A stretch of 64,000 nt of DNA from an uncultured Maribacter sp. (GCA_947493885.1 CANLTE010000002.1:310001-374000), one strand, 5' to 3'. Positions 1 through 8,851 are shown, counted from the first letter of the stretch. Numbers and translations: made by a program. Notes: generated by a model from the letters alone, not told the origin.

Positions 1-852
1 TATGTTGGCACCACTGAAACGGTTGAGATAACAGGATTATATAGAGCCCAGTGGTTAGATATTGAAGGCGCACCGAGAACTATAAGAGCAGGAGCCAATT
101 TCCCGTTAGGAAATGAGGTAAACGGACTTGGTTTAAATATTGTTAATGATCAATTAGGTCCTGTAACACAAACATATATTGATGGGGCATATTCTTTTCA
201 ATTTAGAGTGGCCGATGGAGCTAAACTTTCTTTTGGTGTTGATGCAGGGGGCTCTTTTTTGAATTTAGATTTTTCAAAAGGTACTTTTGAAAATCCAGGA
301 GAACCACTATTAAATAAGCAATCGGTAAGTAAATTTTATTTCACTGTTGGTGCTGGTGCTTTTTTATATGGAAATAACTGGTATCTTGGAGCATCCGTTC
401 CTAATTTTTTAAATGATGGAGTGTATGATGATGAAATAGCAGGTATAGTAGAGGATAAAATACAATATAATTTTATTGGGGGGTACGTATTTAATTTGTC
501 TGACAATCTAAAGTTTAAGCCAGCATTTTTAATTAACATGTTAAAAGGAGCTCCGTTAAATGTTAATACTTCTGCTAATTTTTTAATTAAAAATACGATA
601 ACCGCTGGAGTGTCGTATAGATTTGATAATGCTTTTAGCGGATTGCTTGGAGTTCAGATTTCGGATGCAGTTTTTGCAGGTTTGTCATACGACTATGTTA
701 CTAATTCATTAGGGAAGTATAATAATGGTACACCAGAATTTATTATGAAATTTAAATTAGGAGCATCCAGAAGTGGAAATAAGGCGAACAAGGCGAATAA
801 GAAAAATGCCAAGGGCAAACCAAAACAAGTTGATACACCAAGATTTTTCTAA
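1..852 (+). CDS. PorP/SprF-family T9SS outer-membrane protein (5' partial)
   Basis: The reading frame is open from the first base of the window and ends with TAA at 850-852, so the start lies upstream; the first ATG-like start inside the window is not the real one. The first residues include YRAQW, a conserved block of PorP/SprF proteins, followed by alternating beta-barrel strands such as FKPAFLINMLKGAPLNVN and a lysine/asparagine-rich C-terminus. Family knowledge: these barrels associate with type IX secretion and gliding adhesins (SprF helps export SprB in Flavobacterium). The PorE-like OmpA gene begins 10 bases downstream, giving the usual SprF-OmpA pairing. A matching pair lies on the minus strand at the right edge. 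Which adhesin it serves cannot be seen. Family certain, precise role inferred. Confidence 0.88.
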   Translation, partial: YVGTTETVEITGLYRAQWLDIEGAPRTIRAGANFPLGNEVNGLGLNIVNDQLGPVTQTYIDGAYSFQFRVADGAKLSFGVDAGGSFLNLDFSKGTFENPGEPLLNKQSVSKFYFTVGAGAFLYGNNWYLGASVPNFLNDGVYDDEIAGIVEDKIQYNFIGGYVFNLSDNLKFKPAFLINMLKGAPLNVNTSANFLIKNTITAGVSYRFDNAFSGLLGVQISDAVFAGLSYDYVTNSLGKYNNGTPEFIMKFKLGASRSGNKANKANKKNAKGKPKQVDTPRFF

Positions 853-862
853 ACAAGATAAG

Positions 863-2788
863 ATGAAGAATATCATATTTACTATATTATTTTGTATTAT
901 CTCAGTATCTGTTTTTGCGCAAGATAAGATGTCAAAGGCTGATGTATATTTTTATGAATTGGATTATCAAAATGCAATAAAAGAATATCAAAAAGAAATG
1001 GCTTCTGGAGCATTAAAAAATGACCAGTTGTTAAATTTGGCAGATGCATACTTTAAAGTTTCAAATTTTAATGAGGCGACAAAACTTTATTTAAAAGTTA
1101 ATAAAAATGATACTATTATGTCTAATAATAGATTTAATAAGATGTTGCAGAGTCTTGCTAGAACAGGAGAAAAACATCGAGTTGAAGCTTTCCTAAAGTC
1201 TAGGTCTTACCTGTTATCAAAAGAATTATTTGAAAATGCAGAGTTTAATTTAGAGCTTTTAACGAAGGATAAAGACAAGTCTTTTGATGGTAGCGTTTTT
1301 AATGTAGAAGGCAATAGTCCTCAGGCCGATTTTTCTCCAACGTTTTATAAAGACCGAATTGTTTTTACAAGCGGAAGAAGTCAAAAAACCAAAAAGAAAT
1401 ATAAACCTGCAGGAGAATCGTTTCTTGATTTGTTTATCGCTCGTATTGGACAAGAAGGAAACATAGTTCATGTAAACTCCTTTACTAGAGTTCCTGAATC
1501 TAAATATCATAAAGCAACACCATTTTATTCAGAAAAAGAAGAAACCCTATTTTATATTCTGTCCAATGAAAATGGAGGCGAATTAGCATATGACGAAAAT
1601 GGTAAAAATTCCTTGGCCATAGCATCAGTTCATAATAGTGGTAATTTTAGAAACTTACTTAAAGATTTAAGCACTTCTTTTTATTACCCATTTTTTGATG
1701 AAGAAACAGGTAAACTCTATTTTTCAGCAAATTTTGATGATAGTTACGGTGGAACTGACCTTTATTTTGTTCATACCAACAATGGTATGGTAATGTCTGA
1801 ACCCAAAAATTTGGGACCAAGAATAAATTCTCCTGGTAATGAAATTGCTCCATATATTTTTGATGGGAGTTTATATTATTCTTCTGATGTGTTTTATGGA
1901 CTAGGGGGCATGGATATTTATAAGGCTAATATTGGAATTGATGGAGATTATAACATACCAGTAAATGTTGGAAAGGGCATTAATTCTGTAGCGGATGATT
2001 TCGGTTTTATTGTAAGAAAGCATAAAACTGAGGGATTAATGGGGTATTTTTCATCCAATAGAGCGGGAGGAAAAGGTAATGACGATATATATGGTTATCA
2101 TATTAAAAAAAGCCCTGGTTTAGAAACTTTCGCACTAAAAGGTAAAGTAGTAAGTCTGACAAATAATCAAGGGGTCGATAAAGCTCAGATTAGACTTTTG
2201 AATAACAAAGGTGATATTATTAAAGAATTATATACAAAGCCTAATGGTGATTACAGAATTGAAATAGTGGCTGAAGACGTAATTACAATACGATCCACTA
2301 AGGATAATTATTCGATTTTTTCTGCTGTGTATTCTGGCGAAGAGTTAAAACAAATACAGAAGAAAACATTTAATATGGGGCTTTCTTATCTCGGAGATTT
2401 AGTCCAAGAAAAAGAAAATAAGACCGTGTTAAAGCTTAAAAAGTTTTACTTTAATAGAGGAAAAAGCACTTTAACGCCAGCTATAATTACCGAGTTAAAA
2501 AAGGTAATTGAAGCGGTAAATAGGTTTCCTCATATTCAATTTAGTATTGAATCTCATACGGACAGTAGGGGAGGTAGCATTACTAATAAAAGGTTATCTG
2601 AAAAGCGCTCTAAAGCTATAGAAACGTATTTATTTAAAAATGGATTAACACCTCAGAATGTTATTAGTGCTGTGGGTTATGGAGAGGAGCAAATAACAAA
2701 TAGTTGTACTAACGGAGCGTATTGCCTAGATTTTTTACATAAGCAAAATGAACGTACATATTTTGTTCTTCTTAATTATGAGAAGTAA
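863..2788 (+). CDS. PorE-like OmpA-family protein (TPR, PD40 propeller, CRD, OmpA)
   Basis: I place the start at ATG 863 because MKNIIFTILFCIISVSVFAQ is a clean signal peptide; a longer frame from 773 would begin inside the porP gene. The 641-residue product has a TPR-like region (about 20-130, with YFYELDYQNAIKEYQ), WD40/PD40-type propeller blades (about 150-420, e.g. LYFSANFDDSYGGTDLY), a carboxypeptidase-regulatory-like domain (about 430-520) and a C-terminal OmpA peptidoglycan-binding domain (about 535-641, SHTDSRGG and LSEKRSKAIETYL). This is the domain order of Porphyromonas PorE, a T9SS component bound to peptidoglycan. It follows porP by 10 bases, probably in one transcript. It ends two bases before the convergent Nramp-like gene. 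Homologous to the protein at 60936-63098 but lacks its charged linker. Confidence 0.9.
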   Translation: MKNIIFTILFCIISVSVFAQDKMSKADVYFYELDYQNAIKEYQKEMASGALKNDQLLNLADAYFKVSNFNEATKLYLKVNKNDTIMSNNRFNKMLQSLARTGEKHRVEAFLKSRSYLLSKELFENAEFNLELLTKDKDKSFDGSVFNVEGNSPQADFSPTFYKDRIVFTSGRSQKTKKKYKPAGESFLDLFIARIGQEGNIVHVNSFTRVPESKYHKATPFYSEKEETLFYILSNENGGELAYDENGKNSLAIASVHNSGNFRNLLKDLSTSFYYPFFDEETGKLYFSANFDDSYGGTDLYFVHTNNGMVMSEPKNLGPRINSPGNEIAPYIFDGSLYYSSDVFYGLGGMDIYKANIGIDGDYNIPVNVGKGINSVADDFGFIVRKHKTEGLMGYFSSNRAGGKGNDDIYGYHIKKSPGLETFALKGKVVSLTNNQGVDKAQIRLLNNKGDIIKELYTKPNGDYRIEIVAEDVITIRSTKDNYSIFSAVYSGEELKQIQKKTFNMGLSYLGDLVQEKENKTVLKLKKFYFNRGKSTLTPAIITELKKVIEAVNRFPHIQFSIESHTDSRGGSITNKRLSEKRSKAIETYLFKNGLTPQNVISAVGYGEEQITNSCTNGAYCLDFLHKQNERTYFVLLNYEK

Positions 2789-2790
2789 CT

Positions 2791-4044
2791 TTACTTCAGT
2801 AAAACAATCCACAGATAATAAAGCGAGAAGAAGCTTAAAAATAGAATTCCTAGGTAAGTTAAAATAAGTAATGGTCTTCCAGGCTTACTTTGTTTTGGTA
2901 CTTCCGCTCCTGTAGCTATTTTTAAATTCATATATCCAATAATTGGGGCTACAACGAATGAAACAAAAGTGGCTAAGGAAACTAGTTTACCCATACTCCC
3001 AGAAAAAAACCAAATAACACCTAAGTTTATTGCGGCAAGTAAAATAATTACCAGAGAGAAGTAAAATCGTTGATTTATTTTTCTAGAAGCAGATAATAGT
3101 TTTATAATATCAACACTTACCCTTGCAATGGCATCATGGGCGGTCATACATGTACTAAACATCGTTGCAAACGCAGCCAACGCAATAAATATATAAGCCC
3201 ATGCACCGATATGGGTAGTGAAGAGTTGAACAACTTGGTCCGCGAAAGTTACAGCACTTGCACTTAATTCAGTGTTAGTTCCATACAAGGTCATGCTCCC
3301 AATAATTAAAAAGAAAATGGCTAGAACTGATGTTAATATATAGCCAACGTTGAATTCTATAAGTGCACTTTTTAATGAAGGTTTGTTTGAGTTTTTTTTC
3401 CATTTCTCAACACTCCACAAGCTTACCCAGCTAGAAGCTTCAACGGTAGTGGGCATCCAGCCCATTAACCCTATCAAAAACAAAATGCCAGCTTCGTTAA
3501 ATATAGAAGGTGGTGAGAAATTAGGAATTTTTTCTGCGGATCCGCCGTGGATTACGAGAACTGTGGTTGCTAACAAGGCAATAAATAGAACAGATATAAT
3601 TAGTTTTAGCGACTTTTCAAGAAAACCATATTTTCCAATAATTAAAATTGTGCTAATTAATATAAATAGGCATAAGGCTACAAAAGATATTGAAAGTTCA
3701 TTTAAGTTAAAAAGATTAATAAATAAACCAGAAGTTACGGTATATAGAGCAGCCAAAATGGTAAAGGTACTTACCAAAGTAATTAATGTATAAAACAATA
3801 AGTAGTTTTTACTTTTGTTTAAATACCCTTTGATTAAAGTATTGTTAGTGACGTTGGTGTAACGAACACCAAATTCAAAAAAAGGATATTTAAGTACATT
3901 GGCTAGAATGATTGGAAGAATCATTATCCATCCATATTGAGCACCCGCTTTTGTAGAGAGTACTAAATGCGATGTGCCAATTGCCATACTAGCAAACAAT
4001 AAACCAGGACCTAAACTTTTAAAAAACTGCTTAAGTTTATTCAT
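2791..4044 (-). CDS. Nramp-related membrane transporter, altered metal site
   Basis: The 417-residue protein is almost entirely hydrophobic, with about 11 membrane segments. Its opening, LGPGLLFASMAIGTSH, aligns by eye with the first helix of Nramp divalent-metal transporters, where LGPA...AIDPGN is expected. The Asp-Pro-Gly-Asn metal-binding stretch is replaced by Gly23-Thr24-Ser25-His26. In the sixth helix the usual MPH appears as MPT (GWMPTTVEASSW). The fold assignment is therefore good, but transport of manganese or iron is doubtful and the substrate is unknown. It is a single gene, convergent with the OmpA gene to its left and on the same strand as the outer-membrane protein gene upstream, with a gap of about 80 bases. 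No regulatory site was recognised. Confidence 0.8.
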   Translation of the reverse strand: MNKLKQFFKSLGPGLLFASMAIGTSHLVLSTKAGAQYGWIMILPIILANVLKYPFFEFGVRYTNVTNNTLIKGYLNKSKNYLLFYTLITLVSTFTILAALYTVTSGLFINLFNLNELSISFVALCLFILISTILIIGKYGFLEKSLKLIISVLFIALLATTVLVIHGGSAEKIPNFSPPSIFNEAGILFLIGLMGWMPTTVEASSWVSLWSVEKWKKNSNKPSLKSALIEFNVGYILTSVLAIFFLIIGSMTLYGTNTELSASAVTFADQVVQLFTTHIGAWAYIFIALAAFATMFSTCMTAHDAIARVSVDIIKLLSASRKINQRFYFSLVIILLAAINLGVIWFFSGSMGKLVSLATFVSFVVAPIIGYMNLKIATGAEVPKQSKPGRPLLILTYLGILFLSFFSLYYLWIVLLK

Positions 4045-4123
4045 TGTAATAATACAAGAGGTAAAATATACAACTTTATCAGTTAACAGGTTTTTTGTTC
4101 TATAGAACAGGCATCGCTTTTTA

Positions 4124-5380
4124 TTAAAAAACTACACGTTTTTTAAACCAAAAATCTTCTAAGCTTAGGTTAATTTTAAAGGAATGAAAAGTTTCTTTGA
4201 TTAAAACATCATTCATTTGACCTTTACTTCCGTAACTATAAGATATGTTAAGCAGTGAGTGAGACTTTCCACTTAACGGAAGTCCTATCCCTAATGTAAA
4301 AGCAGTACCATCTACTTTTGTGTCGTTAATAGATAAATAACCACTATCATGATTAACTCCTGCTCTAAGTCTAATTCTGTCAATATATTTAAAGCCTTGA
4401 GGGTCTTTTACGTATTGAACGCCCATACCAAAAATATCTTGATTGGAAAAGCGCGCGATACTTTCCGTTTGATCAGTATCATCCCAGCTACTTCTTTTAT
4501 AGTCCGCTGTTACCAAAAAGTTTTTGTTTAACTGAGCTCCAACACCAAAGCCAATTTCTAAAGGAAGTTTAAAGTCTTCTACAGTACTTGTAACATCATC
4601 TTCAATAACTATGTTTGAACCATTAATGGATTTGTTGACATTACGTTTTAATTTCCCTTTGATTTCGGTTGGAAGTAAAACCGTAGCTCCAGCCGTTATG
4701 TTTTTTGTAATATCGTATTGTAATCCTCCACCAAAGCGTACTCCGCTATAATTGGTTTTTTTATCAAGGACAAAAGAGCTTGTTCCAACAGCGAAAGCTT
4801 CTGTTTCTTCAATGCCCCCGAAAAGTATAGAAGCACTAAAACCTACTCTTATTTTTTCAGTGATTCCATACCCCAAATTAATTTTTATATCATTCACTCC
4901 TCCTATACCTCTTAGTACACTCTCGAACTCTTCGTTCTCCGTATTTTCAATGGGTTTTCTAACGCCAATTAAAGAATATCCAACATCAGTATAAGGAGAC
5001 ATTGATACTCCAATACCAAGATTATTCATTAGTCTAAAGGCTAAAGCAATATTGGAGAAGTTCCCTGTTTTTTTAGATTCTTCATTGGCATTGTTTTGAT
5101 ATTTGTTGTATTGGCCAGAGACACCTACATCATATAAAAAGGAGTTTTGCGGAATTAGGGCAAAGTTAGCTGGGTTTAAATTGTTGATTTCTCTTCTACT
5201 TTTATATCCAATACCAGTGTGCCCTAAACTACTAGAAATGCCAATAGTATTTTGATTAAAAACACCTATACCATATAATGAGTATGGGGAGCTTGTTAAA
5301 CCTTCGGATTGTGCTTGTCCAGAACTAATAAAAAACAGTAAACTGCCTATAGTAAATAAAAGGGTATAATTAATTCTCAT
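4124..5380 (-). CDS. Outer-membrane beta-barrel protein of unknown function
   Basis: Start chosen at ATG 5380 (MRINYTLLFTIGSLLFFISS, a signal peptide ending near SGQAQ); another ATG at 5389 would add three residues. The mature protein has many short amphipathic strands, glycine/aromatic-rich turns (SPYSLYGIG, GLGYGIT-like blocks) and ends in a phenylalanine (FKKRVVF), as outer-membrane barrels do. The overall pattern, with a lipid-transporter-like NLNPANFALIPQ block near the N-terminus, resembles FadL/OmpP1-type proteins, but I cannot assign a substrate. Its start overlaps the end of the DUF4270 lipoprotein gene by 11 bases, so the two are translationally linked and probably act together in the outer membrane. 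Confidence 0.75.
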   Translation of the reverse strand: MRINYTLLFTIGSLLFFISSGQAQSEGLTSSPYSLYGIGVFNQNTIGISSSLGHTGIGYKSRREINNLNPANFALIPQNSFLYDVGVSGQYNKYQNNANEESKKTGNFSNIALAFRLMNNLGIGVSMSPYTDVGYSLIGVRKPIENTENEEFESVLRGIGGVNDIKINLGYGITEKIRVGFSASILFGGIEETEAFAVGTSSFVLDKKTNYSGVRFGGGLQYDITKNITAGATVLLPTEIKGKLKRNVNKSINGSNIVIEDDVTSTVEDFKLPLEIGFGVGAQLNKNFLVTADYKRSSWDDTDQTESIARFSNQDIFGMGVQYVKDPQGFKYIDRIRLRAGVNHDSGYLSINDTKVDGTAFTLGIGLPLSGKSHSLLNISYSYGSKGQMNDVLIKETFHSFKINLSLEDFWFKKRVVF

Positions 5381-6695
5381 AAATTGCATAAGTCAGTTCT
5401 AATGTAGTTTTATTAACAGCGCTTTGTCCTCCGTATAATTGAACAGTGTTCACGCTTGAGTTGTTGTTGGTAGGTAATAAAACAATACCCTGGTCGTCAT
5501 CTTGGTCAGCCAGAAAAAGGTTGTTTATATAATTTCCTAAAGGTATTTCGTATACTTTGTCTGTTTCATTTAAAACGGCTTGTAAAGGAGCTACACCAGC
5601 TACAATTACAAGGTCATTATCTTGATTAGCAACGATAATATCTAAAGTTGCAGGTAAGTCTGTAATGTTATTATAAGTGCCCTCTACAGGATACAATCTT
5701 AGGGTGGCATTAAGAATTGTGCCTGTGCCTTCAATATCATTAAGGCTTTGAAGGTTTGGAAATTTTATTAACGTGGTAATTCCGATTCCTGCTTGAATAA
5801 AACTTTTATTGTCAGCATCAGCGCTAGGAAGTACACTTTCGTTTTGGGAAGTTAATTGAGTAAGAAGTGTATTTTGGTTTTCCGCCACAATTCTATTGAA
5901 AAAAGGAATTGGAGCAGTTTCAGAATCTGGTGCTAAACGAAATAAATCTATCGACAGTCTTAATGTTTCGTCTGTTCCATCAGCCTCCGTATAAGCTATT
6001 TCAACATATGAATTGGTTAAGCTATAGCCGATAACAGCATTACTGCTTTCATCTGGTGTAATTGTTAAACCATTAAATGAGCCTTTAAAATCTGTTAGAT
6101 TAGTAACTTCATCAGCTTTTATTTTATCAAACATCTCCATGAACAATTCATCAACTAAGGATATGTCAAGAGTATCTCTAGTTAATGGAGTTGGTTCGTA
6201 CGTATGCGTTCCTAGAATTTCTAATTCTGCCTCAATATCGTCTGTATTATTATACGTATAGTAAGTTATGGTGTCATTTAAAACTGATGATTTTTCAATT
6301 TTTTGCGTTAAAGCCCTAATATTAATAGTGTTGGTTGAGGTAGTATCCTTAAAGAAATAACCTTGATGCGCTAACTTTAAGGTTGCACTCTGAAATTCAG
6401 CATCGTTTGGAATATTATAAGTATCAGGTGAAATTTCAAAAAACGAAGACGTGTAAGTGTCTCCAAAAAAATCATCATATACCTTCCCAACAAGCATATT
6501 TTGAGCAAAATTTGTTTCAACCGAGTCTAATTTAATAGTAGAAGTATCCACGATTAAATCTTCTGTTTTCAACACTCTAATTTGATTATCAGTAAATTCC
6601 TCTCCCGCTATAAACTCAGAATCGTTTACATCGTCACTGCCACAAGAAGCTAGTGTTAAGAATAAAGGGCACAATAGCCACATTATTTTTTTCAT
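5370..6695 (-). CDS. DUF4270-family lipoprotein
   Basis: The start is ATG 6695 (MKKIMWLLCPLFLTLASC); a longer frame would begin with GTG at 6722 and spoil the signal peptide. The lipobox LASC followed by GSDD predicts a lipoprotein, and the acidic residues after the cysteine are typical of Bacteroidota export to the cell surface. The mature part matches the DUF4270 pattern as I know it: VKTEDLIVDTS-like opening, LGKVYDDFFG (here LVGKVYDDFFGDTY), strand-rich repeats and a C-terminal NRT-like ELTYAIYEN. Function of the family is unknown. It overlaps the downstream outer-membrane protein start by 11 bases, indicating an operon. The region upstream (6696-7040) has no gene. Confidence 0.82.
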   Translation of the reverse strand: MKKIMWLLCPLFLTLASCGSDDVNDSEFIAGEEFTDNQIRVLKTEDLIVDTSTIKLDSVETNFAQNMLVGKVYDDFFGDTYTSSFFEISPDTYNIPNDAEFQSATLKLAHQGYFFKDTTSTNTINIRALTQKIEKSSVLNDTITYYTYNNTDDIEAELEILGTHTYEPTPLTRDTLDISLVDELFMEMFDKIKADEVTNLTDFKGSFNGLTITPDESSNAVIGYSLTNSYVEIAYTEADGTDETLRLSIDLFRLAPDSETAPIPFFNRIVAENQNTLLTQLTSQNESVLPSADADNKSFIQAGIGITTLIKFPNLQSLNDIEGTGTILNATLRLYPVEGTYNNITDLPATLDIIVANQDNDLVIVAGVAPLQAVLNETDKVYEIPLGNYINNLFLADQDDDQGIVLLPTNNNSSVNTVQLYGGQSAVNKTTLELTYAIYEN

Positions 6696-7040
6696 ATATA
6701 TTATTTTATTACCAAAAAACACATGAGGTTATTAAATCATTAAAACCTCAAGTATTACAAACAAATACTCAATTTTTTTTCGGCTGCAAGTTAGTAATTC
6801 TAAAACTATTTTTTTTGATTTTTAGTTTATTATAACATTATAGTTAATTATCTGAAAATCAAATATTTAAAATAATATTTTGAGCGATTGCTTGTTAATT
6901 TTGTCTTAACCTTTTTTAAGTTTCTTATGAAAAAGATATTAGGTTGTTACGAATAAATAAAGATATTGTCACCAAAAGATGGAGTAATCTTTGGGTGAAG
7001 TTTAAGAAAGTAAAAACGAATGTTTAGTGGTGTTAGATGA
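6696..7040. other. Intergenic region with two inverted repeats
   Basis: This 345-base AT-rich gap separates the sulfatase 3' end (right) from the DUF4270 start (left); both genes are on the minus strand. It contains an exact 7-base inverted repeat (TGAGGTT 6724-6730, AACCTCA 6744-6750) just upstream of the DUF4270 gene and an imperfect 11-base inverted repeat at 6970-6997. I found no TAnnTTTG promoter match on the minus strand and no convincing small gene. The left hairpin lies where the DUF4270 leader or promoter should be. Confidence 0.5.
6970..6997. repeat. Imperfect inverted repeat downstream of sulfatase gene
   Basis: CACCAAAAGAT (6970-6980) and ATCTTTGGGTG (6987-6997) pair at 10 of 11 positions around a six-base loop. 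It lies 44 bases beyond the sulfatase stop codon. There is no T-run after it on the minus strand, so it is not a standard intrinsic terminator, though it could protect or end the transcript. Confidence 0.45.
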
Positions 7041-8609
7041 CTATTTTAACTCTAGTTGCTGAATATCATTAAAATCTTTTCCTCTAATAGCTTCGAAACG
7101 GATAATCATTTCTTGTAATTTTTCAGGATTTGATTTTGCTAAATTGTTTTTTTGAGCAATATCATTATCAAGATCAAATAATTGATATTCTGAATCGTTA
7201 GCAAGCTCTATCTGAGTTTCTTTTGCTATTTGAGGTCCTTCGTAAGGAGGAATCATAACCCAGTTTTCTTGACGTAATGCGGTTCTGGTGGTTGCTTCCA
7301 AAATTAAGTCTTTGCGACCATCATCAGTTTTTCCTAAAAACACATCTAATAAAGCCTTACTGTCTTGCGTTTGTTCCTTACTACCAACCAATGAGGCTAT
7401 AGAATTGAATAAATCTAATTGCGATATTAAGGCATCAGATACATGTGGGGTAATTTGGCCTTTCCAATAGGTGAAAAAAGGAACTCTCGTGCCAGCCTCA
7501 AAAAGACTGTACTTGCCTCCTCTTAATATTCCTGCTGGCTTGTGTTTTCCAATTTTTTCAACCGCATCATCAAAATAACCATCATTTAGCACTGGGCCGT
7601 TGTCACTAGAGAATACAATTAAGGTGTTTTCTAATAAGCCTTCAGATTCTAGGGTTTTTATAAATTCACCAATACACCAATCTGCTTCAACAATGACATC
7701 TCCTCTTGGACCCATACCTGAAGATCCAACAAATCTTGGATGCGGTGTTCTAGGTACATGAGGTTGTTGTAAGGCATAGTATAAAAAGAAAGGCTCAGTT
7801 TTATGTGATTTTACATATTGTTGAGCGTCTTTTAAAAAGTAATCCGCCATGTCTGTATCAATCCACTTAGCGGATTCTCCACCTTTCATGAATCCAATTC
7901 TTGGAATCCCATTTACAATACTGTTGTTATGTCCATGATGCCATTTCATGTTTAGCATCTCGGGGTTTTCTTTACCCGTGGGTTCTCCATCAAAATTTTG
8001 TTGATAGCTAACCTCGATAGGGTCGTTAGGGTCAAGATTTTCTACATGCCCATTTTTTATATATACCGTTGGAACCCTGTCTTGTGTCGCTGCTAATATA
8101 TTACTGTAATCAAAACCTACTTCATTAGGACCTGGGGTAATTTTTTGGTTCCAATTTACATTACCACTACCAAGCCCTAAATGCCATTTCCCAACAATAC
8201 CAGTATGATACCCTTGGGCCTTTAACATTTTAGGAATAGTAGCTTGTGCTGTGTCAATAATTAAAGGGGCTGTACCAGGTAAAATTTTTGCATTTTTATT
8301 ACGCCATGGATACTTTCCAGTTAGTAGGGCGTATCTACTAGGAGTACAGGTAGCAGAAGTGGCGTAACCATTTGTAAACTTAACTCCGTTATTTGCTAAT
8401 TTATCTAAGTTGGGGGTTTTAATTTCTGTTGCACCATATGCGCCTAATTCACCATAACCTAAGTCATCTGCATATATAAATACAATATTTGGTTGAGCGG
8501 TTTTTATTTCTGGAGTCTTTGCTGCTTTATCTGAATTTTCCTTGCATGAGGTTAAAACAAAAAAGCTTAATAACAAAAATAGAGTGGAGGGTAAATTGTT
8601 TTTTTTCAT
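7041..8609 (-). CDS. Type I sulfatase lipoprotein (arylsulfatase-like)
   Basis: The 522-residue product starts with MKKNNLPSTLFLLLSFFVLT and a lipobox cysteine (TSC-KE), so it is a predicted lipoprotein. The metal-binding ADDLGYGELG follows at about residues 47-56. The sulfatase signature C-T-P-S-R-x-A-L-L-T-G begins at Cys88, the residue converted to formylglycine in this family. The motif GKWHLG and the late SSDNGPVLNDGYFD block also fit type I sulfatases (S1 family). It should hydrolyse sulfate esters, probably on marine polysaccharides, but the substrate is not readable. It stands alone: no SusC/SusD genes, glycosidases or sulfatase-maturing enzyme are next to it. The DUF4270 gene downstream is over 300 bases away. 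Confidence 0.93.
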   Translation of the reverse strand: MKKNNLPSTLFLLLSFFVLTSCKENSDKAAKTPEIKTAQPNIVFIYADDLGYGELGAYGATEIKTPNLDKLANNGVKFTNGYATSATCTPSRYALLTGKYPWRNKNAKILPGTAPLIIDTAQATIPKMLKAQGYHTGIVGKWHLGLGSGNVNWNQKITPGPNEVGFDYSNILAATQDRVPTVYIKNGHVENLDPNDPIEVSYQQNFDGEPTGKENPEMLNMKWHHGHNNSIVNGIPRIGFMKGGESAKWIDTDMADYFLKDAQQYVKSHKTEPFFLYYALQQPHVPRTPHPRFVGSSGMGPRGDVIVEADWCIGEFIKTLESEGLLENTLIVFSSDNGPVLNDGYFDDAVEKIGKHKPAGILRGGKYSLFEAGTRVPFFTYWKGQITPHVSDALISQLDLFNSIASLVGSKEQTQDSKALLDVFLGKTDDGRKDLILEATTRTALRQENWVMIPPYEGPQIAKETQIELANDSEYQLFDLDNDIAQKNNLAKSNPEKLQEMIIRFEAIRGKDFNDIQQLELK

Positions 8610-8726
8610 GAGTGCAAAATTGTGATAAACAGCTCGTAAGGTATAATTAAATTTGAATATACAAGGGTGAAATTTTCGTCAAAATAGAAAAAACGAATGT
8701 GTAAGAGAAGAAATTATCTGAAAAAT

Positions 8727-8766
8727 AAAACCCTTCAAAATCTGTGTTAAGATTAAGAAGGGTTTT
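8727..8766 (-). terminator. Intrinsic terminator of the tRNA operon
   Basis: AAAACCCTT (8727-8735) pairs with AAGGGTTTT (8758-8766), with a smaller AATCT/AGATT stem inside the loop. On the minus strand the stem is followed by a T-rich tract. It lies directly after the 3' end of the tRNA-Leu gene. Confidence 0.75.
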
Positions 8767-8767
8767 G

Positions 8768-8851
8768 TACTCGAGATGGGACTTGAACCCATACGGACTA
8801 ATGTCCATTGGATTTTAAGTCCAACGTGTCTACCAATTCCACCACTCGAGC
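8768..8851 (-). tRNA. tRNA-Leu (anticodon UAA)
   Basis: On the minus strand the 84-base gene has the 7-base acceptor stem GCTCGAG/CTCGAGT (with the G1-U72 pair also seen in other bacterial Leu tRNAs), an anticodon loop CTTAAAA giving anticodon TAA, a long variable arm (TGGACATTAGTCCG) as expected for leucine, and a T-arm with GGGTTCAAGTCCC. The discriminator base is A. CCA is not encoded. It follows tRNA-Gly in the same transcript by 38 bases. Confidence 0.95.
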
